NCBI GenBank assembly: GCA_028823145.1
Contig: JAPKCA010000003.1
Coordinates: forward strand, 1 to 54,545
Length of the DNA stretch: 54,545 nt
Origin: Flavobacteriales bacterium
GTDB lineage: Bacteria; Bacteroidota; Bacteroidia; Flavobacteriales_D; Sanyastnellaceae
Reading direction: 5' to 3'
Every line of letters begins with the position of its first letter. Within the stretch, counting starts at the first letter, position 1. The translations under genes were made by a program, and so were the position numbers. This document shows, one piece after another, positions 1 to 10,445 of this stretch. The notes beneath the pieces are model-generated. The model did not search any database. It had not been told where the DNA came from and worked only from the letters and a program-made list of their open reading frames with translations.

Positions 1-1
1 C

Positions 2-1069
2 CCTCATCCACCGCTTGAAGGACTATTCACCATTGATGAGGAAACCGGCATGACGGGTGCCCTGGGACTTCAAGGAGGCTTTTTGCAAGGGAGCATCCTT
101 TTGAACTTGGATACCGAAGACGACAATGAATTATCCATTGGATGTGCCGGGGGGGTCGATGTCACATCTTCCGGTGCTTATGAAGGCGAATCCGTTAACT
201 CGGAAGTTGAGACGCTTTCCTTAACCGTAAAAGGTGGAGCCGGTGGACACTCAGGCATGGACATCCACAAAGGCATTGCCAATGTCAACAAGGTCATGAA
301 TCGCTTGCTTTTGGTCGCCTTGGAAGAAGTGGATTTTCGCATTTCATCGATTGATGGAGGTGGATTACGCAATGCCATTCCACGTGAATCAAATTGCCAA
401 TTGGTCATCGATTCCGCTGATCGAAAAGCGCTTGAGAGCATCGTTGCTCAGGAAATGAACTTCGTTCAATCCGAGCACCGGTCAACAGATTTAGGCTTGA
501 CATTTACCATAGCCCCGGCCGATAAATTGGCCACCACCGTTTTGCCCGAAGATGAACAGGAGTTGCTCTTGCTCGCCATTCAAACATGCCCTGTTGGTAT
601 TCACCGGATGAGTCCCGAAATCCCCGGATTGGTTCAGACATCCAATAATTTAGCTCGTGTAAGCGTTGGGAATGGACAAATCAGCTTAAAATGCCTTTGC
701 CGCAGTTCTGTAGATTCCGAAAAAGATGATCATGCCCGCAGTATCTCATCGGCCTTTGCTTTGGCCGGACTGGAAACAGCGTATAGTGGAACATATCCTG
801 GCTGGACAACCAATCCAAACAGCGCTATTGCATCTTTATTCCAAGCGCTTTACGAAGAACAATTCGGTGAGTCGCCCCATGTCATTGCCTGCCATGCTGG
901 ATTAGAATGTGGTATTTTGGGAACCAATTATCCCGACATGGACATGGTCAGTTTTGGCCCCAACATCCGCGGAGCTCATAGCCCCGATGAATGTGTCCAA
1001 ATCAGCTCTGTACAGAAATTTTGGGGTTATTTCCTGGAAGGACTGACACGAATTCCTGAAGTAAAATGA
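2..1069 (+). CDS. pepD: Cytosol non-specific (aminoacyl-histidine) dipeptidase, C-terminal part; CDS enters from left edge
   Basis: Frame is open from base 2 (PHPPLEGLFTIDEETGMTGA...), so the listed ATG at 50 is internal. PepD-like motifs: GGAGGHSGMDIHKG, CHAGLECGIL, SFGPNIRGAHSPDE. Confidence 0.92.
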   Translation, partial: PHPPLEGLFTIDEETGMTGALGLQGGFLQGSILLNLDTEDDNELSIGCAGGVDVTSSGAYEGESVNSEVETLSLTVKGGAGGHSGMDIHKGIANVNKVMNRLLLVALEEVDFRISSIDGGGLRNAIPRESNCQLVIDSADRKALESIVAQEMNFVQSEHRSTDLGLTFTIAPADKLATTVLPEDEQELLLLAIQTCPVGIHRMSPEIPGLVQTSNNLARVSVGNGQISLKCLCRSSVDSEKDDHARSISSAFALAGLETAYSGTYPGWTTNPNSAIASLFQALYEEQFGESPHVIACHAGLECGILGTNYPDMDMVSFGPNIRGAHSPDECVQISSVQKFWGYFLEGLTRIPEVK

Positions 1070-1851
1070 TCAACCCCCATGAACGCCCCCTGATTTTGGT
1101 CACCAACGACGATGGCATTCAAGCAGGTGGAATTCGATTCTTAGCTGAAACCTTGTTAGACCTCGGTGATGTAGTAGTGGTGGCTCCTGACCGGCCGATG
1201 AGTGGAATGGGTCATGCGGTCACCATCAATGAAACGTTGCACATGGAAGAGAGTCCATTTCCTGTGGACGGTATCAAGGCGGCATGGCAAACTTCCGGAA
1301 CCCCGGTGGATTGTGTGAAACTAGCCATTTACGAAATTCTCGGTCGAAAACCGGATCTATTGGTCAGCGGCATCAACCATGGGAGCAATGCCTCAATCAA
1401 TGTGATTTACAGTGGCACCATGTCAGCGGCAGTTGAAGGCGCCGTTGAGGGCATCCCTTCGATTGGATTTAGTCTATTGGATCATTCGGCAGATGCGGAT
1501 TTCTCGTCTTGCCAAACGTTTGTCTTAAAGCTAGCTCAACACGTTCTTTCCAATGGCTTACCTGATGGGACATGCCTCAATGTGAATTTCCCCAAGTTGC
1601 CTGTAAAGGACATCAAGGGAATGAAAATCTGTCGCCAATCTGCAGGTTATTGGGAAGATGCGTTCGATAAAAGAGTTTCGCCTGGAGGCCGAACGTATTT
1701 CTGGATGACCGGTAAATTCAACAACCCAGATCAAGGGCAAGACACCGACGAATGGGCTTTGAGAAATGGATATGTCAGTGTGGTCCCGACACAATTTGAC
1801 TTGACCGCTCATCATGCCATTGCAACACTAAATCAATGGGATCTATCATGA
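1066..1851 (+). CDS. surE: 5'/3'-nucleotidase SurE
   Basis: LVTNDDGIQAGGIRFLAE, VAPDRPMSGMGHAVT, SGINHGSNASINVIYSGTMSAAVEG signatures; ATGA overlap with pepD. Confidence 0.96.
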   Translation: MINPHERPLILVTNDDGIQAGGIRFLAETLLDLGDVVVVAPDRPMSGMGHAVTINETLHMEESPFPVDGIKAAWQTSGTPVDCVKLAIYEILGRKPDLLVSGINHGSNASINVIYSGTMSAAVEGAVEGIPSIGFSLLDHSADADFSSCQTFVLKLAQHVLSNGLPDGTCLNVNFPKLPVKDIKGMKICRQSAGYWEDAFDKRVSPGGRTYFWMTGKFNNPDQGQDTDEWALRNGYVSVVPTQFDLTAHHAIATLNQWDLS

Positions 1852-2159
1852 AAAAATGGGACACCATGGGTTGGGGAATTGCCGCAGGAATTCTAGGAAC
1901 CCTAACCGGTTTTTTCATTCTTGCCTTTTGGTGGAGTTCTGAAAATGACACGAGCCTGAGCTACTTCGTGCATACTGTTTTCATTGAAAGCCAACTTTAC
2001 AAAGACTCCATCCTCACCGTCAGTGTACTCTTTAACGTTGCCTTGTTTTGGATAGCCCTTCAAAGTCAATGGGAGAGCTTTGCAAAAGGCGTGATGTTGG
2101 TGATTTTGATTTCGATCCCAGCGATTCTTTGGATTCAAGGCCAATCCTTCTTTAGCTGA
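1848..2159 (+). CDS. Small two-TM hypothetical membrane protein
   Basis: Two hydrophobic segments; start chosen at ATG overlapping the surE stop; sits between surE and lpxB. Confidence 0.7.
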   Translation: MKKWDTMGWGIAAGILGTLTGFFILAFWWSSENDTSLSYFVHTVFIESQLYKDSILTVSVLFNVALFWIALQSQWESFAKGVMLVILISIPAILWIQGQSFFS

Positions 2160-2162
2160 CAG

Positions 2163-3284
2163 ATGAACAACAAAATCTCGCCGAAAAAAAGAATTTTCAT
2201 GGTCGCTGGTGAAGCCTCCGGGGATGCTTATGGCGGATTGCTCGTTCAAGCTTTACTCGCTGCCAACCCTCATTTGGAGATTCGAGCATGGGGCGGTGAG
2301 GAAATGGAACGTGCTGGCGCTCAGGTGACGAAGCATTACCGAGAATTGGCATTTATGGGGTTTTGGGAGGTCCTGAAGAACATCCGAACCATTGCCAGAA
2401 ATCTCACTAGCTGTTGGAACGAAATTCAATCATTTCAACCCGATTCGTTTGTCGGAATTGACTTTCCTGGCTTCAATTTGCGGATTGCTGCAAAAACCCA
2501 CGCCTCGGGCATTTTCTCCCATCATTACATCTCCCCTGCCATTTGGGCATGGAATGCCAAACGTGTCCACCGCATCAAACGCCATGTCGACCGGATGCAC
2601 GTAGCGATGCCGTTTGAACTTGAAGCATACAAATCAGTCGATATGGACGTGCGATTTGTGGGGCATCCACTTCTTGAGGTGCTCGATGCGCAAATGAGCC
2701 CGTCCTCTTCGTTTCCGACTGACAAGCCCATCCTTGCGTTGCTGCCAGGATCACGAAAACAAGAGTTGGATCATATGCTCCCCTTATTTCTCAAGGTCGC
2801 CCAACACAAGCCACAATTCCAACCTGTGATTGCTGGCGCTCCTGGACAAGATGCCGAAGCCTACGCCTTGGCAAAAAGGCACGGCGTTCAAGTGGTCTTT
2901 GGAGAAACACGCGTGTTGATGCAACAAGCAACCTTGGGCCTAATAGCATCCGGAACGGCTACTTTGGAAGCTGCGCTAATTGGTTTACCTCACATCATTT
3001 GTTATCGTACGAGCGCATTGACTTACCAACTGGCCAAACGGCTTGCTCGCGTGTCGTACATCGGACTTCCCAATATTTTATTAGGCAAAATGGGCATTCA
3101 AGAACGCATTCAGAAGGATTGCCACGAAGATCAGCTTGCCAAGGATTTGAACACCTTGCACGACGGCCAGTCCTATACCAAAAAAGGATGGGAACAAAAA
3201 CGAATGTCCGATGAATTAAAGAGCATTTTGGGAACACAAAAAGCCTCAAAATCAGTCGCCGCTTCGATTCTCGAAAATCTATGA
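2163..3284 (+). CDS. lpxB: Lipid-A-disaccharide synthase
   Basis: MVAGEASGDAYGG, GIDFPGFNLR, YYISP-like HHYISPAIWAWNAKRV, LLPGSRKQEL. Confidence 0.95.
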   Translation: MNNKISPKKRIFMVAGEASGDAYGGLLVQALLAANPHLEIRAWGGEEMERAGAQVTKHYRELAFMGFWEVLKNIRTIARNLTSCWNEIQSFQPDSFVGIDFPGFNLRIAAKTHASGIFSHHYISPAIWAWNAKRVHRIKRHVDRMHVAMPFELEAYKSVDMDVRFVGHPLLEVLDAQMSPSSSFPTDKPILALLPGSRKQELDHMLPLFLKVAQHKPQFQPVIAGAPGQDAEAYALAKRHGVQVVFGETRVLMQQATLGLIASGTATLEAALIGLPHIICYRTSALTYQLAKRLARVSYIGLPNILLGKMGIQERIQKDCHEDQLAKDLNTLHDGQSYTKKGWEQKRMSDELKSILGTQKASKSVAASILENL

Positions 3285-4423
3285 ATCGGATCTTATTCAT
3301 TGCCCTTCTGGCGGGGGTTAGCATGCTTTCTGCCGCAAGAGCTCAGGAACTTGTGAAAGTTGGACTCCTTGAACTTTCCAACGCCTCTTCATTCACATGC
3401 AGTTCCGCTTCAGGAGCCCATCGTTTGATTTCACCAACCGGCGACTTCGCTCAAACAATTAGCGGAAAGTTAACCGTCAGGTGCCAATCTGGGAAATTGA
3501 GCGTATCCGGCCTCCCAGACCAAACTCACCTCATTATTCAACCCCTGATAGACGGAAGTCTTTTGAGAGTTTCCGTTCCGGGAAAAGGTCTTCGAAAGAT
3601 GCCGGGATTGGTGCACCTTTTCATACACAACGGATCCATTCGCTGCGTATTGGAAACTCCTTTGGAAGCCTATTTACCTGGCGTAGTAGTTGCCGAAGGA
3701 GGAAAAGGACATGCACCCAATTATTACCAAGCTCAATCCATTGTTTGCCGCACGTATACCATTCAAGCATTGGGCAGGCATGCCATAGAGGGATTTGATG
3801 TGTGCGACGGAGTTCATTGCCAAGTGTTTAAGGGGGTAAGCACAGTCAATGATACCATCCGAGAAGGAGTCTGGGCCACACGAGATTTAATCTTGGTCGA
3901 TGAGCAAAAACAACCAATTGTTGCCGCTTTTCATTCCAATTGCGGAGGTCACACCCAAGGTGCCGAGGCCGTTTGGCAGCGTGCCGTTCCATACCTTGCC
4001 GGGGTTTCAGATGCATTCTGTTTAACCTATCCACACAGCCATTGGGAACAATTAATTTCCACCCAGAAATGGTCGGACTGGTTGGAATCGGAACGGGGAT
4101 ACGAAAGCGAAATCGACAATTGGCTCCCGACAAAACGAAGCGCATTCCTGATGGATAGCGTGGATGCCATTCGAACGGCTCGTGCTCGATCCGCTTTCGG
4201 GTTTCGATCCGGGTTTTTCATTGCCCTTGAAGAAGGCGATTCAACGCGTGTGATCGGTCAAGGATTTGGCCATGGAGTGGGGTTTTGTCAAGAAGGTGCC
4301 ATGGGGCGCGCTGCAGCAGGACATGGTGTTTGGGAGATTTTAAAGCACTACTACCGCGGAGTATCCCTGCTCCCTTGGCAGGAATCGGAAGGCGCACCTG
4401 TTCTCAAAGACCTTGGAGAGTAG
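3281..4423 (+). CDS. SpoIID/LytB domain-containing protein
   Basis: LEAYLPGVVVAEGG, AQSIVCRTYTIQ, FHSNCGGHTQGAEAVW, GQGFGHGVGFCQEGA motifs; N-terminal signal peptide. Confidence 0.9.
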   Translation: MNRILFIALLAGVSMLSAARAQELVKVGLLELSNASSFTCSSASGAHRLISPTGDFAQTISGKLTVRCQSGKLSVSGLPDQTHLIIQPLIDGSLLRVSVPGKGLRKMPGLVHLFIHNGSIRCVLETPLEAYLPGVVVAEGGKGHAPNYYQAQSIVCRTYTIQALGRHAIEGFDVCDGVHCQVFKGVSTVNDTIREGVWATRDLILVDEQKQPIVAAFHSNCGGHTQGAEAVWQRAVPYLAGVSDAFCLTYPHSHWEQLISTQKWSDWLESERGYESEIDNWLPTKRSAFLMDSVDAIRTARARSAFGFRSGFFIALEEGDSTRVIGQGFGHGVGFCQEGAMGRAAAGHGVWEILKHYYRGVSLLPWQESEGAPVLKDLGE

Positions 4424-6008
4424 ATCGTTTCGGATACTCGACCTTATACGAGAATACCCACGATTTTTGCTCGTTTGGAGCCAACGTTGTTTCCCATGAT
4501 ATCACACCCGTGGTTTCATCCAATTCGCCTCCACTTAATTCTTGAGGAAACACCTTGATTTCTGTGCTATTGGACATGGGAATGCGATCCATTACCCGAA
4601 CATTAATCGACCGATTGTGGTGATTGACAACATCAATTTGAAAGGCTTGATTGTTGCGTTTCGTTCCTCCGAAAGCAGAAGTGGAACACAAATCCATCAT
4701 GCGCTTCCGATGAGATCGCACACTGGGATCCTGCCCAAGCGGAAATTCAAGCGTATCTCCAGGAGCTGGCAACGACAATTGAAATGCCCCACGGTAAGCC
4801 CCACCAGCAACCACCTGAACCGCTCCTGCCATCAGCCGAGCTTGATTCCAGTCTGCGCTTGCCGCCAATTGATAGGACTCATCCGAAAACGCAGGCAACA
4901 CCAAATAGGTCAATTCCCCGTCAAGCTTCATCTCCTCCAATGCAATCCGTTCAGGCGATCCATCACCAGCGATTCGCACGGGATGCATCGGCTCAAACGT
5001 GTACCGATCAATGGCCGGTCCATTCGAAATATTTCTCGCTCTCATGCCGCTATCATCCGTCAGATTAACATCTTCGAATATTTGATCCGAAGCAGCAGAA
5101 CTAGCCCATTCATAACCCGTCGACCCACCCTGTCTAACGCTCAAAAACACCGGATCTAAGCTTGGAGGAGCGAGCGATTGAGTTGGGTTTCCAGCTAAAA
5201 ATCGCAAGGAAATGCCTGTCCAAACTGAACCCGTATGTTGTACCACACGGGCATACCGTTTCAAATTGACATTGCCATCATCTGAAACCTGTGCGTCATA
5301 GGCTGTTTCCCAATATGCATCCAAGGCGATGTAGCTTATTTCCACCCGGCCCATCGCCGATGGCTCCCCTATAAGTCGCATGGTAATCTGACCTTCTTGC
5401 AAGGTCTTTTTCTTTTGCCATTCTCTTACACCTGATTCCAAATCGACCACTTCCATCTCCAACGCTTCAATTTCCAACCGCAGTTCCAACATCAGGTACT
5501 CCAATTCCTTCACGCGATCTCTCCAAAAATCCGCCAATTCACGCAAGTCTTCGACCAACAGTGACTCATCTCCCCCAACCTTGCGGTTGGCTTGCACCAT
5601 GGCCCGTTCTTCCTCGTACGCGGCAAGCAAAGCCCGACGCAACGATATCGTCTGTTGAGCGGATTTGATATTTGACGTCAAATCATCCGTCATTTTCTCG
5701 CACTCAGTTACATGCATTGAATCACTTCCAATTTGAGCACTCCGACTTGACAAAGCCCAGTCCATTGGCAGCGCCACTTGAATGCTTTTTTCGTCAAGGT
5801 TTACCGCCAACCCTCCCAGCAATATGTGCGCCTCTCCCAGAGCATTGAGTTTTACCGTTGCTGACCGTTGGATTCGCGCACCACTTTCATACACTGAAAC
5901 ACCATCAATGCTCCATACAGCGCGCTCCTTGATCGGGCCTTGAGCCATAGTGACATAACAAACAATCAAAAACGAAACCGTGAAAAACCTCTTCAGAATG
6001 GTATGCAT
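4404..6008 (-). CDS. DUF4139 domain / mucoidy-inhibitor MuiA-like protein
   Basis: Signal peptide, coiled coil, then WETAYDAQVSDDGNV and C-terminal NHHNRSINVRVMDRIPMSNSTEIKV...LAPNEQKSWVFSYKVEYPK typical of the family. Confidence 0.85.
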   Translation of the reverse strand: MHTILKRFFTVSFLIVCYVTMAQGPIKERAVWSIDGVSVYESGARIQRSATVKLNALGEAHILLGGLAVNLDEKSIQVALPMDWALSSRSAQIGSDSMHVTECEKMTDDLTSNIKSAQQTISLRRALLAAYEEERAMVQANRKVGGDESLLVEDLRELADFWRDRVKELEYLMLELRLEIEALEMEVVDLESGVREWQKKKTLQEGQITMRLIGEPSAMGRVEISYIALDAYWETAYDAQVSDDGNVNLKRYARVVQHTGSVWTGISLRFLAGNPTQSLAPPSLDPVFLSVRQGGSTGYEWASSAASDQIFEDVNLTDDSGMRARNISNGPAIDRYTFEPMHPVRIAGDGSPERIALEEMKLDGELTYLVLPAFSDESYQLAASADWNQARLMAGAVQVVAGGAYRGAFQLSLPAPGDTLEFPLGQDPSVRSHRKRMMDLCSTSAFGGTKRNNQAFQIDVVNHHNRSINVRVMDRIPMSNSTEIKVFPQELSGGELDETTGVISWETTLAPNEQKSWVFSYKVEYPKRSTLQGL

Positions 6009-6027
6009 GGTGAAATTTTATTCGTGA

Positions 6028-7059
6028 TTATGGAAGACAAATTACGGTGTCTTGCCAAATGCCATATCCTGCCCAAAGACCCAGTCCTCCTTCAACATTG
6101 GAAATCATGTTGGTCGGAAAGGCGAACGGGCTTCCTTGGTTTAAAATCAAATTCTCGTAGCTCCGAATGGCATCCAACACTCCTTGGTCAATAGAACACA
6201 TGCGAACCACGACCGTATCTGTGGATTTAAAATATCCCGCCTCACTGCTCGAAAAGTCATCATCCCAGGCCGTACTGCCTGGCGCTGCACCACGAAATGC
6301 GTTGAACACAAAAGACAATCCATTGAAAAACGTGTCGTCAAAAGCACTGCCCATTGGAGCTACAAAGTCCGAATCCTTCATTTCTCCGGCCATCGGATCC
6401 CAGTCAGGCCGAACATTAATACGCTTGGCATACCAGCGGTATGCATTTCCCAATGAATCGGGATCGGCAAACGAAGCATAAAGCAAACCCAATGAATCTT
6501 GGACACCAGGGCTTCCCCACCAAGCACTATCCAAGGGGATCGCGGGGAGAATTTCAGTTTCGGCATGGAGCTCTTGCTCTTCAATGGTTACGTCCAAGAC
6601 GTACTTCGCTCCAAATTGTCCGATGACATTCTCATCGAACGAAGTGTAAACGCACAAATCCAATGAAGCCAACATCTCCGCAGGAAATCCCAACAACTCA
6701 GAAGCTTGATCCAGTAATTCTGGTGAGAGGTCACCCGTACAAAGGGACTGAAGCTCATAACTCACGCCACTCGAAGTCACATGCACCAATGCTCCAGGCA
6801 GAAAAGATTGACCAATGGTACTCGCGTCCACCGGATCAAAATAACCTTGAGTTTTTCCAACAAAAACAATAGGCGGAGCTCCAGATTCAATTTTCCCTTC
6901 TATGACAAAATCAGAATCTACCGCTGGCAACACCACTTCAATTTGTTGCTCACAACCCGACAAGGCCAAGGCCAACAAACAACCAACCCATGGTATGAAA
7001 ACAAACCCCCTCACACCATTTTTGGAGAAACATAAATTGGACATGCAGCAAAAATACAC
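6028..7059 (-). CDS. DUF4249-type lipoprotein
   Basis: Lipobox-like LALALSGC, EQQIEVVLPAVDSDFVIEGKIESGAPPIVFVGKTQ; true start may be the Met at 7044 (MSNLCFSK...). Confidence 0.75.
   Translation of the reverse strand: MYFCCMSNLCFSKNGVRGFVFIPWVGCLLALALSGCEQQIEVVLPAVDSDFVIEGKIESGAPPIVFVGKTQGYFDPVDASTIGQSFLPGALVHVTSSGVSYELQSLCTGDLSPELLDQASELLGFPAEMLASLDLCVYTSFDENVIGQFGAKYVLDVTIEEQELHAETEILPAIPLDSAWWGSPGVQDSLGLLYASFADPDSLGNAYRWYAKRINVRPDWDPMAGEMKDSDFVAPMGSAFDDTFFNGLSFVFNAFRGAAPGSTAWDDDFSSSEAGYFKSTDTVVVRMCSIDQGVLDAIRSYENLILNQGSPFAFPTNMISNVEGGLGLWAGYGIWQDTVICLP
7046..7056 (-). promoter_or_regulatory. Bacteroidota -7-like element TATTTTTG immediately upstream of the 7044 start
   Basis: Minus-strand TATTTTTG (7056-7049) matches TAnnTTTG; no clear -33 TTG. 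Confidence 0.35.
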
Positions 7060-7124
7060 CTCTTCCTAGATGTCATTGGTGGAAACTTTGAAGATAAATA
7101 GCCAAATCATTCGAAATCGGGCCA

Positions 7125-7153
7125 TTGGAATCAGCGAGAGAAGAGTAGTTTTG
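7125..7153 (+). promoter_or_regulatory. Bacteroidota-type promoter for nusB operon
   Basis: TTG (7125-7127), 18-nt spacer, TAGTTTTG (7146-7153), matching TTG-N~19-TAnnTTTG. Confidence 0.6.
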
Positions 7154-7169
7154 TGGTCTACGATTGCCC

Positions 7170-8114
7170 ATGCTTAACCGACGTCATATTCGCATCAAAA
7201 TCCTGCACATCCTCTATGGATTTTATCAGGATTCGGAACCAGATATCGTTTCCACGCGCAAGTCGCTAGACCACGCCATTGGAAAGATGCAAGAGTTGTA
7301 CATCTTGCTCCTCCTCATGATAGGGAGCATGCAGTCCTTTGCCATAGATCGCATTGAAATGGGGAGAAAAAAACAGCTTCCATTACCGGAAGATTTGCAC
7401 CCAAACACCAAGTTCGTGACCAATAAGCCTTTGAGGGCACTGGCGAACAGCAAAAAGCTTCAAAAAGCAGGCGATGAACTGGGGGTTGGTTGGGGCAATG
7501 ATCAAGAATTGCTCAGGAAGATTTTCCGAGACCTTTTGGAGCATGAGGAATATGTTGAATACATGGCATCCGAGGAAAGAGGATTCAAGCATGACCGAGA
7601 GTATTTGATCCGCATGTTCCGCAAGCACATGATCAACAGCGAATTATTCCAAGATAGTCTGGAGGAGCAAAGCATCTATTGGAACGATGATTTGGATTTG
7701 GCCGCTTCGATGGCCATCAAAACCATCAAAACGATTCGGGAAACCGAAGAGGAGATCGACTTGCTTCCATTGTGGAGAGAAGACGATGATGACAAGGAAT
7801 TCATGGAAACCCTGTTTAAGGAATCCTTGGCCCAGTCCGATGTGAATGAAAAGCTGGTCATGGAATCCGCGAAAAACTGGGAATTGGAGCGGATCGCCTT
7901 GATGGATCGCATCCTTATGAAAATGGCAATCGCCGAAGCCAAGTCTTTCCCTTCCATTCCATTGAAGGTGACGCTGAACGAATACATCGAACTTTCAAAG
8001 TATTACAGCACACCGAAGAGCAACGGATTCATCAATGGTATCCTCGATCAATTGTTTACCCAAATGAAAGAAGATGGTTCCATCGTAAAAATGGGTAGAG
8101 GATTGATTGAATGA
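7170..8114 (+). CDS. nusB: Transcription antitermination factor NusB (long Bacteroidota form)
   Basis: MLNRRHIRIKILHILYGFYQ start; C-terminal DRILMKMAIAEAKSFPSIPLKVTLNEYIELSKYYSTPKSNGFINGILD. Upstream TTG at 7164 also possible. Confidence 0.92.
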   Translation: MLNRRHIRIKILHILYGFYQDSEPDIVSTRKSLDHAIGKMQELYILLLLMIGSMQSFAIDRIEMGRKKQLPLPEDLHPNTKFVTNKPLRALANSKKLQKAGDELGVGWGNDQELLRKIFRDLLEHEEYVEYMASEERGFKHDREYLIRMFRKHMINSELFQDSLEEQSIYWNDDLDLAASMAIKTIKTIRETEEEIDLLPLWREDDDDKEFMETLFKESLAQSDVNEKLVMESAKNWELERIALMDRILMKMAIAEAKSFPSIPLKVTLNEYIELSKYYSTPKSNGFINGILDQLFTQMKEDGSIVKMGRGLIE

Positions 8115-8575
8115 TGAAAAATTGGCTGGTCATAGGATCGATAGGAATGGCGTTGATGGCATGCATGGACTCGTCGTCATCCGCCGTATCCACGGACATG
8201 ATTCACATACCTGCAACAGCCAGCGGTAATGTACCTCACGCTTCAGATCTTCCTGGAATTGTTTTTCAGGACACCTTAGTTGACTTAGGATCTATGGTAG
8301 AAGGTGCCCAAAAAGGAGTTTCATTTACGTTTACCAATACGGGGAAGGCTCCTTTGGTTTTAGCGGATGTTTCGACCTCATGCGGTTGTGCCGTGGCAAG
8401 GGATTGGCCAAAACACCCCATTGGGGCAGGCAAGTCCGGGCAAATTCATGTGAATTTCGATAGCCGCGACCGCCAAGGAACCAACGAAAAAACCATATTC
8501 GTCGTGGCCAATACCATACCATCGGTTACCAAATTAACCCTCCTAGTTGACGTGGTTGGACCTACAACACCTTGA
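8111..8575 (+). CDS. DUF1573 domain-containing lipoprotein
   Basis: FTFTNTGKAPLVLADVSTSCGCAVARDWPKHPIGAGKSGQIHVNFDS is characteristic of DUF1573. Confidence 0.9.
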   Translation: MMKNWLVIGSIGMALMACMDSSSSAVSTDMIHIPATASGNVPHASDLPGIVFQDTLVDLGSMVEGAQKGVSFTFTNTGKAPLVLADVSTSCGCAVARDWPKHPIGAGKSGQIHVNFDSRDRQGTNEKTIFVVANTIPSVTKLTLLVDVVGPTTP

Positions 8576-8597
8576 TAAATAAATAACTAAATAACTC

Positions 8598-8918
8598 ATG
8601 CGATCTACTCTCATTCTACAAGCACAATCTGAAGGCGGCCTTAGTTTTTTCATGCTCATCGGAGGCATGTTCCTGATCATGTATTTCTTTATGATCCGGC
8701 CTCAAATTAAGAAGCAGAAAGAAGCCAAAACATTTCGCAATGCTTTAGCCAAAGGAGATAAGGTGGTCACCATTGGCGGCATTCATGGCAAGGTGGTCGA
8801 CATGAACGAAAGAACGGTGCTCTTACAGGTGGAAGGGGCCAAAATGCGGGTCGAAAAGTCGGCCTTGAATCCTGGAGGCGAAGCTTCTGAAGAAGCCATC
8901 AAAGCCAACAACGCTTGA
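8598..8918 (+). CDS. yajC: Preprotein translocase subunit YajC
   Basis: One TM then YFFMIRPQIKKQKEAKTFRNALAKGDKVVTIGGIHGKV. Confidence 0.95.
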   Translation: MRSTLILQAQSEGGLSFFMLIGGMFLIMYFFMIRPQIKKQKEAKTFRNALAKGDKVVTIGGIHGKVVDMNERTVLLQVEGAKMRVEKSALNPGGEASEEAIKANNA

Positions 8919-8922
8919 TCCG

Positions 8923-10395
8923 ATGAAAACGCCGTCGACGCGCACCTCGATGCCGCTTGGTTTGGCTCTATTTCCAGTGCTGGTCTTGATCGTACTGTTG
9001 GCCGCAGATGTCATTGCTTTTGGCGAAGACAGCTCGTATGGAGCCAATCAAATCGCTATGTTATTGGCGGCATTCGTGTCCGGTTGCATTGGCATGGCAA
9101 GAGGCTTGAAATGGAATGTGATCAGTGAGGCCATTGCGAAATCCGTTTCTCAAACTTCCGAAGCGTTGCTCATTTTGCTTCTGATAGGTGCGCTGAGTGG
9201 TGCATGGCTTGTAGCGGGCATCATCCCAGCATTCATCCACTACGGCCTTCAAATCATGGAGCCGGGAATTTTTCTGTTTGCAGCCTGTTTGATCTGTGCT
9301 GTTTTATCCTTGGCAACGGGAAGTTCGTGGGGAACGGTGGGCACGGTGGGCGTTGCGCTGATTGGTATTGGAACTGCTTTGGGCCTAAACCTAGGCTGGG
9401 TGGCAGGCGCCATCATTTCCGGAGCGTACTTCGGAGACAAAATGTCCCCCCTGAGCGATACAACCAACATTGCTCCTGCGGTGGCCGGAACGGATTTGTT
9501 CACCCACATCCGATACATGACGTATACGACCGTCCCGAGCTTGAGCATCGCCTTGATTGTCTTTTTAATCGCCGGATTTGGTGGAGGTGCCAGTGACGCG
9601 CCCTTCAATGAAAGTTTTGCTCAAGGTTATGGTGAGGCTGTCATGAACACTTTTCACATTCACGCGGGCTTATTCATTGCTCCCATCGCAGTCATTGTTT
9701 TGATTGCTCGCAAAGTAGCCGCCGCCCCTGCCCTCTTTATTGGCATCCTATTGAGTGTCGTCACCGCCATTGTTTTTCAACCCGATGTCATCCGAAGCGT
9801 CTCAGGGATTGCTGCTGATCAAGGCAGCTACGCTTTGGCATCCTTTACGGCGAGCATCCAAGCCATGGCATTGGACACGGCAATCGTGACTGGAAATGCA
9901 CTCGCTGATGAATTGCTCACATCCAGAGGAATGCATGGAATGCTCAACACCGTTTGGCTCATTCTTTGTGCCATGGTATTCGGAGCAGTCATGCAAGCCA
10001 CGGGAATGTTGGCTCGAATTACATCGGCCATTCTTCATGGAGTAAACACGACGTTTGGACTCGTTGCGCGAACTACCGGAACCTGTTTGGCTTTTAATAT
10101 CCTGGCATCTGATCAATACCTGGCCATTGTGGTGCCCGGAAACATGTTGAAAGACGCCTACGCCAAGCAAGGGCTTGCACCGGAAAACCTCAGCCGAACA
10201 CTTGAAGACACGGGAACCGTAACGAGCGTATTGATTCCTTGGAACACGTGTGGCGTGGCACAAAGTGGCATCTTGGGCATCTCGACTTGGACCTATTTGC
10301 CCTATTGCATTTTTAATTTGGTCAGTCCCTTGATGACACTTGTTGTGGCGTTCGTTGGATTCCGAATCAGAAAACTTCCCGGCAACGCATCCTGA
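8923..10395 (+). CDS. nhaC: Na+/H+ antiporter NhaC family
   Basis: Polytopic; LATGSSWGTVGTVGVALIGIG, ISGAYFGDKMSPLSDTTNIAPAVAGTDLF, VLIPWNTCGVAQSG. Confidence 0.92.
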   Translation: MKTPSTRTSMPLGLALFPVLVLIVLLAADVIAFGEDSSYGANQIAMLLAAFVSGCIGMARGLKWNVISEAIAKSVSQTSEALLILLLIGALSGAWLVAGIIPAFIHYGLQIMEPGIFLFAACLICAVLSLATGSSWGTVGTVGVALIGIGTALGLNLGWVAGAIISGAYFGDKMSPLSDTTNIAPAVAGTDLFTHIRYMTYTTVPSLSIALIVFLIAGFGGGASDAPFNESFAQGYGEAVMNTFHIHAGLFIAPIAVIVLIARKVAAAPALFIGILLSVVTAIVFQPDVIRSVSGIAADQGSYALASFTASIQAMALDTAIVTGNALADELLTSRGMHGMLNTVWLILCAMVFGAVMQATGMLARITSAILHGVNTTFGLVARTTGTCLAFNILASDQYLAIVVPGNMLKDAYAKQGLAPENLSRTLEDTGTVTSVLIPWNTCGVAQSGILGISTWTYLPYCIFNLVSPLMTLVVAFVGFRIRKLPGNAS

Positions 10396-10445
10396 TGCTC
10401 ACGCATCCAAAGAACCAAGGTTAGAAACTCAGGTTACTGTTATTT

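Noticed and set aside
4542-5159. 205-aa plus-strand ORF inside the MuiA-like gene
   Set aside because: Low-complexity basic/Ser/His composition and fully antisense to a well-supported CDS; shadow ORF.
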